A stretch of DNA of 64,000 nt, taken from NCBI GenBank assembly GCA_963573305.1, contig OY754329.1, positions 130,001,422 to 130,065,421 of the forward strand, read 5' to 3'. The DNA comes from Pyrrhosoma nymphula. Its lineage: Eukaryota; Arthropoda; Insecta; Odonata; Coenagrionidae. Below the pieces are notes generated by a model. That model saw nothing but the letters and a program-made list of their open reading frames with translations, had not been told where the DNA came from and searched no databases. Position numbers and translations under genes: made by a program. Shown in pieces: positions 33,301 through 46,189 of this stretch; positions within the stretch are counted from its first letter, which is position 1; each line of letters opens with the position of its first letter.

Positions 33301-36300
33301 AAATTTTGGACGCATGCATGCACCCGAAAGATCACGAAGAAGTGTCCAACAAAGAGAATAGACATATCGTTCCTCTAACTCCAAAATCCTTCCACCCCCC
33401 CCCCCCCTCTTTCAACTGGGACACCCAAGTTTCCAAGCGGCTACTTCCAGGGGGGAGGAGGGGGAGGGATCGCGCTAATGGGCCCCCTGACCCGATGGCG
33501 CTGTTGTTTGCGAGATAGGGCAATCGCAATTCACCCACGGGGGACGCCCCAGACGCGGTCGTGCGGATGTAATCAATCCTTCGGACGACACGGAAGCCCG
33601 CCAGTGGCCCTGGCCGGTGACTCACGGAACAGGTGGAAGGAGGTAGGTACTAAGAGACTGGAGCGGAAAATGGACAAAGCTTTGACGTAGAGGGAGAGGA
33701 AGGGGAGGATAGGATTCAAGGAGTGTGTGCTTGTCAGGAATTTAGGTGGCAGACCCCGGTGGAATGTGTTAGCGCGGGGGAGGTTTTTGTCGCAATGGTT
33801 AAAGCCGTCCTGTTGACAGTTTAAGCTACCGGAAAGAAAACAAAACGTATTCACAAGCCTGTCCACCTTACCTCTCCCAAATGCCTTCCCTTTCCAGCTG
33901 GACACTTACATTGGGTTTCCAGCGCTATTCGTGGTCACCCAAGCCCAAGAGACGTCGTTTAAAGAGTCGCAACTTATCGTCCAAAAGCAATTACTTGCGT
34001 AACAAAGGATTATAGACGAGTAAATTAATATAGTTTTATGGGTTTTCCAAAGATAGGATAACAGAAAAAATAACAGGAGCTCACTTTTCAGTAGCTACCT
34101 CTGCCATCATCATTAGGGTTGTCTGTCAGAGCGTTAAAATTGACGGTTGTAGGTAGGATGATTCACGAATTACCTGCAATACTTCAAAGGTGATCTGAAG
34201 CATTGTTCCCCCATGTACACGGAGTCGCATCTCCTTCGTTATCGAGTTATGGCAACGCAAACATATTGTCAGAAGCATTTTACAGTTGTCACGAAAACTA
34301 CAAAAAGTCAGAGGCTTGCACAAATAGCTACACAGCAAATATTTTCTACGTTATACTCAAGATATGTATCTTTCTTTTCCTGCTGAAATGTGTGTTCATT
34401 GTTTCCAATTTTCAAGATGGTACCAGATTTGTAAAAACATTTCTTCTTTCCAAAATATTGCTCTTCTTTCTCTTCAAAATTCATTGGGAATTCGATAAGT
34501 CAAACAAAACAAAACAAAAGCTATCACGAATTTTATTGTCTGTCTACTTGTCGTAAATTTATTTTTATGAATAAAATGTTAGCGGAGATATTGCATCATA
34601 AGTAACACCGTTACATGACCTCTCAGATTGACTGCCCTCCACAACGTATGGAGCAGATATTTATCCGCCAAGAAAGAGTATTCAATTCAACGGTTAAACT
34701 CTACGTATTTCCTTTGAAGCGTATTGGGAGGAATAATCAAATGCTAAAACCGGGTTGGAGGTCTACTTGTGGTCGAAATTAAGTAAATAAATCATGAGGA
34801 AACAAAGTACTCAAGCAGCGGTTATCGCACTGGACTTACTGTCGATCCCATGTGTTGAGATTAATTATTTAGCTAGCTGATTGAACTCATTTTTCCATGC
34901 AACCTTAATCAACCAATGCATTAATAGCTGTAGAGTATGAAGATAGAGCAAAAGGGGATAAGATCAAGCAGGTGAATTGCAGGTGAATTACTTTTCGGGA
35001 GGACTTCCGTGGGAGGATATCCGTGGCGGAAATTAGGGTCATATAATTTACAATAAACAACACTGGTAAAATTGGATAGCCGCTATAAATAAATTTAACG
35101 CAAAATCTTCGATCATGAATAAATAATACACCAATTACCTAAAAATTGGTGTTTCGAGACTCATCTCTGGCATATATTTTTTCAAACTTGTAACATATTT
35201 CCTGTATGAAACTGATAAAGTTGACTCGGGATATAGGTCTTAAATTATACGATTTTCAACTAAACTTTAGAATTATTCCGGACATACAAGGTATTTTGAG
35301 CGAAATATCATTTCAAATAGAATTCAGTGTATTTGGCCTCATCTCAAGATATAATATCTCGCATTTCCAAAAATAACAAATTGTAAGCCACTTACCGCAC
35401 TACTTTTAGAGATATACTACTTTTGTCAAAAAATAGAAGTCGTTTTGCATGGGAAATGGCACGGGTATGTGACACAGCGATATTTTGTTTTTTTTTAATG
35501 AGGAATTTCTAACTATTAGATCTAGTTAGAAATTCAGCAGTGACTAGTTCGTATGTTTTGTCAACTATTTAAAAAAATAAATCAATCACTCACCGCAGCA
35601 ATCTTTCCTTAATCGTAAAAAAAAACCTGTTTTGAAGGCGTTTTCACTGCACGGCGTGAAAAAATGAGCCAAGTTAAAGACTTGTATAGGTATATTAATT
35701 TAATTACTGAAAATTTCAATCATATGAAAGAGTATTTTTGCGCCATTAATATTACAATATTTTCTTCATGCTTCTTACAGCTGCTTAAACTAAAAAGAAC
35801 AATAAGAATATGGTCTCTATTATGACTAGGGGGAAAAACTCGCACAGAACACCTAAAAACCCTAAATTCACTACAATTTTGGAAGCCTTTATACCAATGC
35901 TTAAAGGTCATGATGCCGAATAAAGACGATTTATGGGATATCAAGGATAGGCGTCTTTTAAAAGGTGGCCTCATAATATGTACCTAAATTTCCCCGTTAT
36001 CATAGAGAGTTGACAGCCCCCTGAAGGGAATGGTGTTGTGCGAAAAATAGAAGGAGAAATTGAATGAGAGGGGTTGGTAGGTTTGATAGGTGGATGGGGC
36101 AGGGATCCTGGGATAAAAGTGCAGCTGATGGCAATTAGGCACACAATGGACGGGACCAAGGGACGCCAGCCTGTGTTAAACTCTGAAAGGCGGATGGATA
36201 TCCCTCACCAACCCCGACCGTCAGAGCCAGAAACTCGATAAAGCACGGAGCGGTTCACTACACTACACCATCATGAGAAGAGACCGTACCGAGTGTTTAT

Positions 36301-36971
36301 CAGACATTCAAGCCCTCCTCCAAAGTGTTACGAGGTTTGGCTCCGAAACATTGCGGAACTAACGGGAAAACTAGGAAAAGCTAACACAAATTTTTCTAAT
36401 CCAACATCGACGCCAATAACGATAAGTCACGCTGGATTTTTCGTTAAATGAGCGAATACGCGAAATTATTCACTGTTTATGAGTTCATTGAAATTTTCCG
36501 CGGGGACATGGAGGCTATTTTTGAAGATATTTGTCAATTAAAGTCGTTACATACCTCCATTGGCAAAGTCATTGAAAAGCAACAAAATTGAAAAGAACAA
36601 TAAGCCTTAAAATAACCCGATGTTTTCGACATGAATCAATGAATGTCGTGATGGATATTTTAGACCACAGATTCAATGAGAACCCATCCGATCCCAATTT
36701 TCACTCCTATTCTCATTCAACTCATTCATTGATATTCTCCACATTCACCCATGATTTGTCTTGGTTTACTATTGTAATACTACTAGTATAATCTTTCCCA
36801 CTCACGATCGTGGCTTATCTACTACCCCGCGAAATTCATTAAAATATCGGATCAAATATAAAGTTGGGAGGTCAGGAGAATGACTCACGGATAAGTAAGC
36901 TATTTTAATTTCGAATGGCAAATAAAATAAAACAAGCGATTAAATCCACATTGAAAAAAGAGAAAAATAAA
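33301..36971. other. Non-coding stretch with a CpG-rich part
   Basis: 33390-33900 is GC- and CpG-rich and begins with a run of about 12 C; its open frames on both strands show no known motif. The remainder is AT-rich. A 117-codon plus frame at 34203-34556 is hydrophobic in its second half but unrecognised. A perfect 12-bp hairpin, GAATTTCTAACT with its complement and a 9-base loop, lies at 35503-35535. Confidence 0.4.
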
Positions 36972-37094
36972 CAGTGGTTAAAATTTTTACACTTTTAATT
37001 GCCATATTAAATGCAAATACCTAATTAGGTAATTAAAAGTGTGGTAATTAAAAGTGGTGGTGGTAATTAAAAGTGTGGAAATTTTAACCAGTGC
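36972..37094. repeat. Inverted repeat overlapping a short tandem array
   Basis: The outer arms are GGTTAAAATTTTTACACTTT onward (about 36976-37003) and the complement of 37062-37090, near-perfect over about 29 bp. Inside, GGTAATTAAAAGTG(T)GG is repeated three times in tandem (37028-37077). The arms and the tandem units share sequence, so the structure probably grew by unequal copying of one arm. Confidence 0.65.
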
Positions 37095-38574
37095 ATCTGT
37101 TTTTTTCAAAATGGATGTATTAAGTTTAAACAAAGTCAGTGCCAACACTATTGCTCATGTACACGAATAAACAATAACATCGTGTGTGACTCACGTAATG
37201 ATGACATGATGATCACAAGTAGGTACTCTGGACCCGTGTCACCTCCGTATGGTAGACGAAATTGATGAGCATGACCCCTATAACCACACGTACTCGAAAA
37301 CGTCGATCAACTGTCACTTACTGGTTTAGGTCACTTACTGGTAAAGAGATTGAATAGGAAAACCAAGGATCGAGAGATCAATCGTGATTAAGAGATGGAA
37401 GGATGAAGAGGACACAGGCAGTCAGACAGAGAGGAGACATTGAGGGGATGGAGACCTCTCCCTGTCTTCTGTTGGATCCACGAAGCGTGATTGGAAGAGA
37501 ATGGAGGGAAAAATGGCCGTGATCATTACGGTTCTCACTCTTCGAGCTCTGCGAAGGATTGAAAGGGAGCGCTGGATTTTGAAGAGAAAGCATTGGGAAC
37601 GGAAATAGCCTATACCCACACATGAAGTGTTGGAATTTGAAGCCAGAAAAAATTTAAATGTGTCACCGAAACTGCATACATCACTCACGGCCATAGTCCC
37701 CAGGCCTTCATATCTCACGTGAAGGTGCAGCACAAATATTTTTCCTTCAAATTTCGATTCCTAAAGTAATAAATTTATGAAGGGTTGAATTCAAAATTTT
37801 ACCGGAAAGGAAATTTGAATCCGAATCTCGGATCCAAATTTCCTTTTTTATCGAATCTCAAAATTGCGAACGTCGAATTCGATTTCTGTTTTCACCAAAT
37901 TATGTATTTTAGATCTTTTTCCAATCTCTTCACATATAAAACGTATCGAAATGTATTTTTACATTTTCTTTTAAGTTTATGAACCAATAAGAATCTATAT
38001 GCTTCCCTAAAACTCACATCTAACAAATAAACGTAGAAACCTAATTAATTACGTAGAAATGAATCTAAACGTTAATTGGACTTTCTAAATTAAATGTATT
38101 AATCTTTAAGTTAAGAATGCTAAAAAAAACTTATACTAACACAAGTAACGATGTGCTCCAAATAAAAGTTTTGGTCATCAGTCGAACATAATAAAACACC
38201 AAGCATAATGGTCAGTGGCACACGCGTCTGCTTTGAAAATGACAAATTGGGAGGTTATGGTTACTGTGTGCGCATTGCGCATGCACCGGGCGCTGAATTT
38301 CAAAATGAAACGTTTAGGGGCTAATTTTCATCTAATCTTCGCTAGTTACAGTTAATACAGTTATACGACACAATGAATTTTCTCGTAAATTATCAACACT
38401 TTATAAGGATAACGACGTCGTAGCAAGATATGATCATTCAATAAGGAGATTTGCAAGGTTTGAATTTTACTTTACGTAGTGCGAGAATCATTTCAAAGAA
38501 AACTATTGATTATTACAATTACAAGGGTATACTACCGGTTAAGATTAAAATACCCTACATTCTTAACCTGGCTC
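37095..38574. other. Non-coding stretch with one hairpin
   Basis: No gene recognised. AAAGGAAATTTGAATCCGA (37806-37824) pairs with TCGGATCCAAATTTCCTTT (37828-37846) with one mismatch and a 3-base loop. Open frames at 37378-37733 have no familiar content. Confidence 0.45.
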
Positions 38575-38720
38575 AGACCCATAATCCCTTACACGATTTC
38601 CATTCTTCATCTAAGGATACGACCGTCCTACCTCTCTTCATCCCGTTCATAAAGCAAATTCCCTTTCGTTCCCTTCCTTGCTTACTCAACGTTTTCCCTT
38701 CTATGACGGCCTTAAGGTGG
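38575..38720 (-). mobile_element. LINE C-terminal fragment (group C), minus strand
   Basis: The minus strand reads AVIEGKTLSKQGRERKG then GMKRGRTVVSLDEEW. It matches MIEGRTLGSHGRGRKRIVIL followed by EIRRGR in the copy at 15850-16400. The overlapping 153-codon plus-strand ORF at 38451-38912 is therefore antisense to a dead LINE and not a gene. Confidence 0.6.
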
Positions 38721-39244
38721 GTCTATACTTCCAAGCCGACTCTATTTAACGGTCGCCGCCTGTGGTCGCCTACTGGGGTGGTAGAAGCCCAACGGGAAAC
38801 TGTGAAGGCGGCACTGACAAAAATGGAGTGGGGAACGATTATTATCCTTGGGTGGGGATGGAAAATGTCTACTCCGTTGTCAATGCAGGCTTGGCGTTTA
38901 ACATTTCTATAGCCTTAATACGAAAACAGTATCAATGGTTGTTGATTTTTTGCGTGTATGAAAAACGATTCTTTGATTTAAGTGGGCTGAAAATCATCAT
39001 TTCGGAATCTAGCCTTCGCCACGTGCCCCAGAACCGAAATATTTCGTAAAAACCAAAGTTTTGCTATTTGTCATAAAAAACAAAACCAATTCATGATAAA
39101 GTTACTCCACTTTAATCAACAAATGACTCTTCATCTACAGAAGATAAAAATTGCAAGTATCCAGCTGTCACGGCAAAGCCGTTATTGGGTTACAGGGAAA
39201 CGTCTGAAACAAGCTACTGAGTCCCGGTATAGAGCAACCTAAGT

Positions 39245-39605
39245 AACCCTTCACCACTCATTATTTGCTCCAACCACCTACTCTGCCGCCTTCAAATCTC
39301 CTCTCTCAGTTCCCTTTCCTCATCTACCACACCTAGTTTTTCCTTATTCCCCCGCACTTTCTCCATTCTCCTCCACACCCACACCTCGAACGCTTGCAGC
39401 CTATTCTAGTCTTGTTTCGTAGAGTCCAGGTTTCTGCACCATACAACGTTAAAATCCGTATTAAAATCTTCATAAACCTTTTCCTTACATTCTTTCACAA
39501 GGTTCTCGTCATCGGTTCCCTCCTATTGCCTCCTCCGCTAACGCGTCTCCCCCACCAACGCCTCTTTCACTAAGCCCGTTTTCCTCCAATGTACAGCATA
39601 AATAA
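39245..39605 (-). mobile_element. Degenerate LINE ORF2 C-terminus (group C), minus strand
   Basis: The minus strand gives, across several frame breaks, an RCMVQKPGLYETR piece (the 'LYGAETWTL' region), LQAFEVWVWRRMEKVRGNKE and a VVDEERELREEI piece. This is the same block order as at 15850-16400. It lies 500 bp upstream on the same strand from 38575-38720, so both may derive from one insertion that has been split. Confidence 0.7.
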
Positions 39606-42600
39606 CGAAATGATTCCACTTGCTCCATAAACTATTGATGTACACCAAAATTCAAACGGAATTACATTATGAAAAGAGTATATTGACTAGAAAACATGTG
39701 CTTCATTACAATGGGTCGAAAGATTTATGCTCCCTGAAGTGCATTTCGAAAATGTGAAAATAAGTCAATTCAGAAAAATCGATAAATTCAATTAGTTTAT
39801 GAGATAGAAAAGTAAGCACAAGATTGCACCGAGTGAAAACATCTCAATAGCAATCGGATATAAATTAACAACGAATCTTTACGTCAATTCGCCTCGTAGA
39901 TGCTGAAATGTAATACTGGGTCTCGGAATATTTAGAAGCAACGTCAATTTTTAAACTTTTCTCGATAAAACACAATAAAATCGTGCTTCCTCACGATTCG
40001 CGTTCCTTACTGGGTCATATTCAGCTCCACGACGCAAAACTTGCACTGGGACAATGCTAACCAACAAAATACACCTGAAACACAAGCATGTTTAATGCAA
40101 CTCTTCCCCATATAAGTGAACTCTTTACTCTGAACGCCGGGCCATGGCCATGGCCATCCCCGCCGCATAATTGATGGAAACAGTTGTATTTTTTCGCAGA
40201 GAACTTACCCCAATAGACGAGTAGCCCAAAAAGAGAGGCCATGTTATGTTTGTTTCATTATTTTAGTTATTTTTGTGATTTGTAATTTTCACTTTGAACC
40301 TTGAAATGACAATGAACAAATTTATTGCCCAACCACTCTAATTTCTTACGTACATGAAAACTTTTCTGAGGAATCAAAAGATCGCATTCTGGGTGCTGAG
40401 CTTTGTCATCTCTTAAGCAGATAAGTGAACGAGGTAATGGAATTATACGAAGGGAAAGAAAAGGACACCCAGACGAGCAGGGCAACTACCACCGCCACCG
40501 CGTCACTCAAAATAATAAGGGACTCAGCGAATGCCTTATTCATGAGATCTAAATAATGGATTCCGCGACCCCCTTTGCTTCACGCCGATCCTTTATAAAG
40601 CCTCTTGCAAGAGCCGGCCTTTGCTTCCCACAGAGTTCAGCCCGTCTGATTCTCACAGCTTCCCACACTCCCAACCAATCCCTCCACGTTCCACACCATG
40701 AACTCCCTCCACTGGTCGACAACGACATCAATTAAACAGAAGACATTGGTACTTCCAGTTCCCCCGTTCTGTCGCGGTGTGAGGAGGGGTATAATCAATA
40801 CCAACTAATGTATTGATCACCCCCATATGCAGGCACGCGAGATACCTGTCACTTGGGATTAATTTGATTTCCTTTATATATCTCCATGTGCGGTCGCTCA
40901 AATAAGGGGCTCAGAATCTCATAAGAATCGCCCAGCGATTCATTTTTTTTAGCCTTCCGATCGCGAACAGGTTTCTCCACTAACTTTGCATTTAAATGAG
41001 ACGATTCGTAACTTAGGGAAGAGGGATACTTATAAAAATTCGTCAATCATAATGATGCATGCGTACAATCAAGATTGAGAGTTTTCAATACCAAAAATAT
41101 CAGCGGGTTCAAAACCAAATAAGGATACTAATCTTAGTTCGTTGTGATACCGCCGAAAAAACTGGAGTATGCTAAGAACGATTTAAAAAAGCTGATGTAA
41201 CAAATTATTGATATCATAAGAAATGTTTAAAGTTAGGTCAGAAATCACCCAGAAGACCTAATATGAAACGCAGTATTCTACGTAACCCAATTCCCCGAAC
41301 AAATATTAATCATAAGTCGATCTTAATGACTGCCTCGAAATTTTGGAAGTCTCTGCCCCAGAATCCTACGAGTTCCATAAATACATAGTAAAGCGAATGA
41401 CATGTGAGTAAAACCAAAAAGCAGATTAGCGTTCAATGCCTCAATATTCTTTCCACTTTACATCATATTGATACAGATGTTTCTATATCTATCTCGGTGC
41501 TCTTATCTATGTACCCATTTCATTGTAACCATTTCGTTGTATCCATATCTTTGTATCTTGTGCATATAATCATCTTGTGTTTAAGCATTTTGCTCGTCCA
41601 AATTTTGTTTACTACCGATTGCTCCAAGAGAGATACTCAGAACATACTAAACATATATTCTATTCTTGCTCAAACTCAAATGAAATTCATATTAAGATTA
41701 GGGCCAATATCGTCCAATAATACAATGAAATACCACAAATAAGATTATATGATTACAGAACGGTAATGAGATATAAGTCCAAGTACATTTTAATGCGAAT
41801 TGAAGTATGAAGTCTTCCGTTATTTTTAAGATCCGAAGTATTCCACCGAAATATTAAAAAATACTTATTAAATTCTTTGAATGGTGTGCTATTTGCACCA
41901 GTTAGTTGAGAATGCTTATCTTTCAATACATTATGCTAAGACTTTATTTCTTACTCTTACCTTAATTTCCCGTTTCTAAAAAAATTGTTCCCTTTCTGAT
42001 AGCTTGCCCTCATTCTTTCAATGTCTTGTTTTACTGAGAAGAAACCTCATTAGAAAAAGGAATATTAATTACAGCCTTTGTTCTAAAACAATTTTGTTAA
42101 ATATCGTACATTTTGCTACAAGAAATTTAATTCGAAATAATTTTGAAAATTCAATTCGCTTACAAAATAATATACTAATATAAGCTGTAAATGGCAAAAG
42201 ATTGAACTCATTGCCAGTTTAACACCCAACAGACATACTAAGAAGATTTTAACTTGAGAAGGATTGCTGTGCTAATCTGAAGTTCTTGTTACGAGCAGCA
42301 TACACATAAACATTATACCGTAATCGAAACACCGTATCATAGCTACATTAAGGCACGTAAAAGTGGTGCCTTACAAAAAATTAGCAATGTTAACTGACAA
42401 CCTGAAACGCATGTACGTGGCGAAGTAAAAATAAAGGAAACAAGTACTCGATTCAATTAAGATCTCGGTGTTCCTTATTTTGCACTGAAAACATTTCTGG
42501 CCCGAGAAATCAGCCTCCATTTACGCCTCCATTCATCTTTTCTATTTTTTATTCCTTCCGACTTGGAAATCTCGAAAAACAAGACTCTTAATATCATCAC

Positions 42601-42914
42601 TTCGGGTCGCCTCTAAGTTACAATTTCATTTGATTTTTTTAGATCCTTTAAGAGACAAATTCGGCTCAGTTCCACTAAAGCGTTGAAAAATATTTTCTCC
42701 CCGCAAGAAAAACGCCTGGCGGCCTGGAATCCTCTTAACTTCTTTTTCTTTCCTCTTCTGTTTTCCTTTCCCATCTTAAATCCCCCAATTTCCTTCTCTC
42801 GCATCAGACCTTAAGCCCAATGGGTTTAAATGGGAATCTAAAGTTTATTTGCTTTGTGAGGGGAAGACGCCGGGGAAAAGTTTCCGTGATATCTGTAGAG
42901 CAATAATAATAATA
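39606..42914. other. Non-coding stretch, no gene seen
   Basis: Largely AT-rich. GCCATGGCCATGGCCAT at about 40140-40156 is a short self-complementary tandem repeat. The 112-codon plus frame at 41404-41742 is leucine/isoleucine-rich as expected for AT-rich DNA and has no known motif. No RNA genes or classifiable repeats seen. Confidence 0.45.
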
Positions 42915-42990
42915 ATATTTGCCGTTTGATCTATGAGGAATTATCATTATCTGAAAACTATGCCTCGTGATTTATTAATTAAATATTTTT
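42915..42990. repeat. Dispersed repeat fragment, copy 1 (partner at 45247-45320)
   Basis: AATATTTGCC, TTTGATC(T/C)ATGAG and ATCTGAAAAC(T/A)ATG blocks occur in this order here and at 45247-45320, same strand. Short and diverged; class unknown. It is preceded by an (AAT)n run. Confidence 0.5.
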
Positions 42991-44461
42991 GGACCATGGG
43001 TCAATAAAGTGAAATTCATTTTCCAATATGAAACATTTTGGCTACAAATTCACGGCTAAAACAGAAAAAATGATACAAGACGCTATAATTATGCGGTTTT
43101 AATTAAACTGTGGGTTTTCTTTCTGCATTAATTTCCTTTAATGCCCGAAAGGGCACATACACAATTTTAATGGCCAGAATTTTTAATGATAATCTTTATC
43201 AATTCACTGCATACAAGCTTGTGTAAACATTGCCGTTGTAAAACCAAAGTGCATGAATAAATTCATCCAAATATAAATGAAATTTCCCTCAAAACCATCA
43301 AATTATTAGCGTAGGATACTCGTTCAATTGAAAGTTGCCTAAGGCAACTGTAGCTGAATGGTGCATTACAATGATTTACAAAAGGAGTACCTTGTGCAGG
43401 ACAAAAATTACTTCAGGTTAAAAATAAAGATCAAGGCAATTATTTTAATATTCAATTAGTGCGTTCGAATTTTCTACTTGGACAGAATTCCCTTATTTCA
43501 CTCAGTTAACGCCCAAGATTTTCACCAAGTGCAGTTTCAGAAGTGCGCAAAAATGTTAACGTTTTACAATACTATGGTAACCATGAAATGCATTTGTACC
43601 GATATCCAATGGAAAATACGTTACCCCATATACTTTGATAACCCTGTATTCATTTTGGCGTAGCAGAATAAGACCGGAGGTCACGTCGTCACAAGCCTTT
43701 GGAAGTTTACAGAACCACAAAGCAATAAAAATGAGATGATCTTCGCTGCCGAGAGCACAGTTTTACTCCCCCTCCTATCTATCCATTCATTTACGTTAGA
43801 ACGTAATACCTCGGTCCAATTTGCACTCCTTTCCACTCCATTCCTCCTCCTCTGCCTCCCCCTTATTAAAGCGGCAGAGACTCTTTATTTACTCCTCCTC
43901 CTCCCAACCTTATACACCATCTTTCGCTTCCCTTCCCCCACCAAAGGAAAGGACCTCCGAATCCCAAGAGCCCCCCCTCCCCCCCCGCCCCCAGAAGGCC
44001 TCGTATGTTTGTTTTTTCTTCCTCTTACTTTTCATCTTCTCCCATCTCTATCTTTTTCTCACCCTCCCTCATTGGGGCGCCCTCCTTCCCCCACCCTAAC
44101 TCGACCTCCCAACCTCCCCGTTTCCGCGACGTAAGAGGCGCGACAACAACTCCCTCCAGCCCCATCCGCACTCATTTGCCTTAATATTCATTTCCTCTAA
44201 CGCGTCGCCTCTCTCTCTCTCTCTCTCTCCTCAATTAGATTTGCTCCTCTCATCGCCGCCTCGGTCCCCTCTCTCTCTCTCCCTTCACACGACCTCCCCC
44301 CTTCATCCCCCCTCTTACCACCACCTTATTACTCACCTTTTCCCCTTTTGGAGTCCTTCTGGGAAAAAAATGAAAATCCTTTAAGGCCCCGCCGTATCTT
44401 TCATCTCCTCCATTCGGGTACGGTGTGAATGATAGAATACCGAAGTTCACACCCGTGAGTT
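42991..44461. other. Non-coding stretch with pyrimidine-rich tract
   Basis: 43740-44420 is strongly C/T-rich on the plus strand, which gives stop-free frames of 92-132 codons rich in P, L and S; I take these as composition artefacts. It contains (CT)n microsatellites at about 44210-44229 and 44268-44281. Confidence 0.5.
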
Positions 44462-44485
44462 TATTGTTACTATATAGTAACAATA
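44462..44485. repeat. 24-bp perfect palindrome without loop
   Basis: TATTGTTACTATATAGTAAC followed by AATA is exactly self-complementary. Such sequences can extrude as cruciforms or may be the junction of a palindromic element; no flanking symmetry extends it. Confidence 0.65.
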
Positions 44486-44890
44486 CACATATGACATTTA
44501 CTGGACTTACAGTTCGGAGCCGCGGCGCGCCATTTTGCGCTAACTTGTGATATTCGAAGCGCCATACCTTTGACATTTATAATTATTTAAAGCTTATATT
44601 TAGCATATCGTCTTTCGTTATTAAATTCTTTCTTTGTGCCAAAATTCGTGAAAATCGAATACGGTCGAGCCATGAGTGCATAGCCATTTGGTCGAGTTTG
44701 CGTGGAACTGCCCTATATTAATATACGATATTTTCACCAATACAATAATTAGTACGGTAATAAAAAACGATAGCTTAGTACTTATACACTGCTATAATTT
44801 ATTTCCAGCAATGGTATCAGCGACTTATTGCAAATAAACGTTACTGTTGAGCTTCACTTCACTTCGTAGAAAGTATAAACGTTCGTTTTC

Positions 44891-45001
44891 ATAATTAAGT
44901 AAAATACTTTTCTACTAACGTTTATTAACACGACGCGTTTCGCCGATTTACGATATCGTCAGGTGTAGAATCTGCTTACTATAGGTATTTTACTTAATTA
45001 T
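44891..45001. repeat. Inverted repeat flanking a hammerhead-like motif
   Basis: ATAATTAAGTAAAATAC (44891-44907) and its exact complement (44985-45001) enclose 77 bases that contain the motif at 44928-44966. The overall plan, an inverted repeat with a hammerhead-like core between, matches the foldback at 27881-28048, although the arm sequences differ. Confidence 0.6.
44928..44966 (-). ncRNA. Hammerhead-like motif, both boxes intact, stem II poor (site 5 of 6)
   Basis: On the minus strand the order is ACAC, CTGACGA, a 14-base insert, GAAA, CGCGTC, GTGT. ACAC pairs with GTGT (stem I). CTGACGA fits the CUGANGA core and GAAA is exact. The CGCG between GAAA and the TC cleavage position would be a minimal stem III. 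The 14-base insert does not fold into a convincing stem II, so cleavage is doubtful. Confidence 0.4.
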
Positions 45002-45246
45002 AAATACGGACTAATGACCATTTTCAAGGAACAAGTAATGTGCATAAGCGTATATACATACCAAGGCCAATAAGGAGGTGTGCATGCACACTTCTACACA
45101 TTAACTATAACTTACAAACGTCAATTAGTATAAGCTAAAACCAAAGACGACAATAAATTTTAAGTGTGGATAAATACTAAGTTGCCTTTTTTATTCTAAT
45201 AACTTGGTTCCACACAGTTAGGCCTGAATCAGTGTCTTACATCACA

Positions 45247-45320
45247 GTAATATTTGCCATTTTGATCCATGAGATATTCTATTCATCTGAAAACAATGAC
45301 TCCTTACCTACAAATTTATG
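45247..45320. repeat. Dispersed repeat fragment, copy 2 (partner at 42915-42990)
   Basis: Same blocks as 42915-42990 in the same order and orientation. Confidence 0.5.
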
Positions 45321-45489
45321 ACTGCTTTTGAAAGAGAAGTCAATGGGACGAATTTAATTTTATTTACAGAAATATCAATCCTTACATAGACGTCATGAGG
45401 AGACGTCTGGCAACGCGGCGGTGGAGGTTGGATTTCTAATTCGGTGCCATCTGGAAAGCACTTCTAATACAATATTTACCTACTACTTT

Positions 45490-45645
45490 TGATAAATGGG
45501 ACCTTGTTAAGTCTTTTGACGCCTTTCATCAAGAGTAGGTGAAAGATGACGCCAGGTTTCCCTCCATCATTTCTCCAATCCCATGTAACACTTCCATTAC
45601 CTACCTACCCAACAGCTCTTAATAGCGCTAATGACCTCAGTTTAC
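45490..45645 (+). mobile_element. SINE body and tail without head, plus strand
   Basis: AAGAGTAGGTGAAAGATGAC then GCCAGGTTTCCCTCCATC aligns to the GAGTAGGCTAATGCCGACGC then CGGGTTTCTCTCCACC body of the next copy. Its end, CTTAATAGCGCTAATGACCT, matches the tail of the copy at 46190. It is the first of three copies lined up head to tail within 900 bp. Confidence 0.6.
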
Positions 45646-45784
45646 AGTCACACTCCGAATGATGGTTTGGTGGCAATTTTACTAGCTTCCCATGCCGAAT
45701 ACCTGAGCTCCAATTTCGGTGTAAGCGGCGATCTTTCAGTGCCGTTCCGATTCCTTCTCAGGTGCAGTCTGGAGAGTGATTTGA

Positions 45785-46135
45785 GCAAGAGGATTAGGTT
45801 GATGTGGTGTCTAGGGGACTGACTTCCCATCTCGATGGCCCGGGTTAAAATCCCGGCGGTGATGGAGATTTTTCAATAGAATTCTGGTCCATTCATGACT
45901 GCTACATAGAGGGCACTTCGAGTTCTGAACTACGTCCGTCACGTCGGATGGGACGTTGAACTGTGAACCCCATGGTGCCTACTGTCGAGAGTAGGCTAAT
46001 GCCGACGCCGGGTTTCTCTCCACCTTTCTTCTTCCCTAATAATCCTTCCCTTATTAAAGTACCCACCTTCTTCCCTTCCTTCATGGGGATAATTACCTCA
46101 GTTCTCGGCCACCACACCCTAATAACCAACCAACT
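45785..46135 (+). mobile_element. Most complete tRNA-derived SINE, plus strand
   Basis: The A-box region TGATGTGGTGTCTAGGGGAC (45800-45819) and the B-box GGGTTAAAATCCC (45842-45854) form the pol III promoter. Then come GGAGATTTTTCAATAG, TGGTCCATTCATGACTGC and GTAGGCTAATGCCGACGCC, then TTTCTCTCCACC, a CT-rich tract and a tail near TCGGCCACCACACCCTAATA. Single blocks recur at 14118, 14535, 24855, 31690, 31870 and 45490, so this copy defines the family's layout: tRNA head, body of about 150 bp, CT-rich 3' part. Confidence 0.78.
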
Positions 46136-46189
46136 AAACAATTCAAATTCACAACCCCCGCCCTTCAGATGACACTAAAAAGTCTAGCC

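Noticed and set aside
34203..34556. 117-codon ORF with hydrophobic stretch
   Set aside because: AT-rich DNA yields F/L/I-rich translation; no signal peptide at the start, no motif and no exon signals.
38451..38912. 153-codon plus-strand ORF
   Set aside because: The opposite strand encodes a group C LINE tail, so the frame is antisense to a dead retrotransposon.
43736..44134. 132-codon P/L-rich ORF
   Set aside because: C/T-rich DNA avoids stops; no family resemblance and no exon signals.
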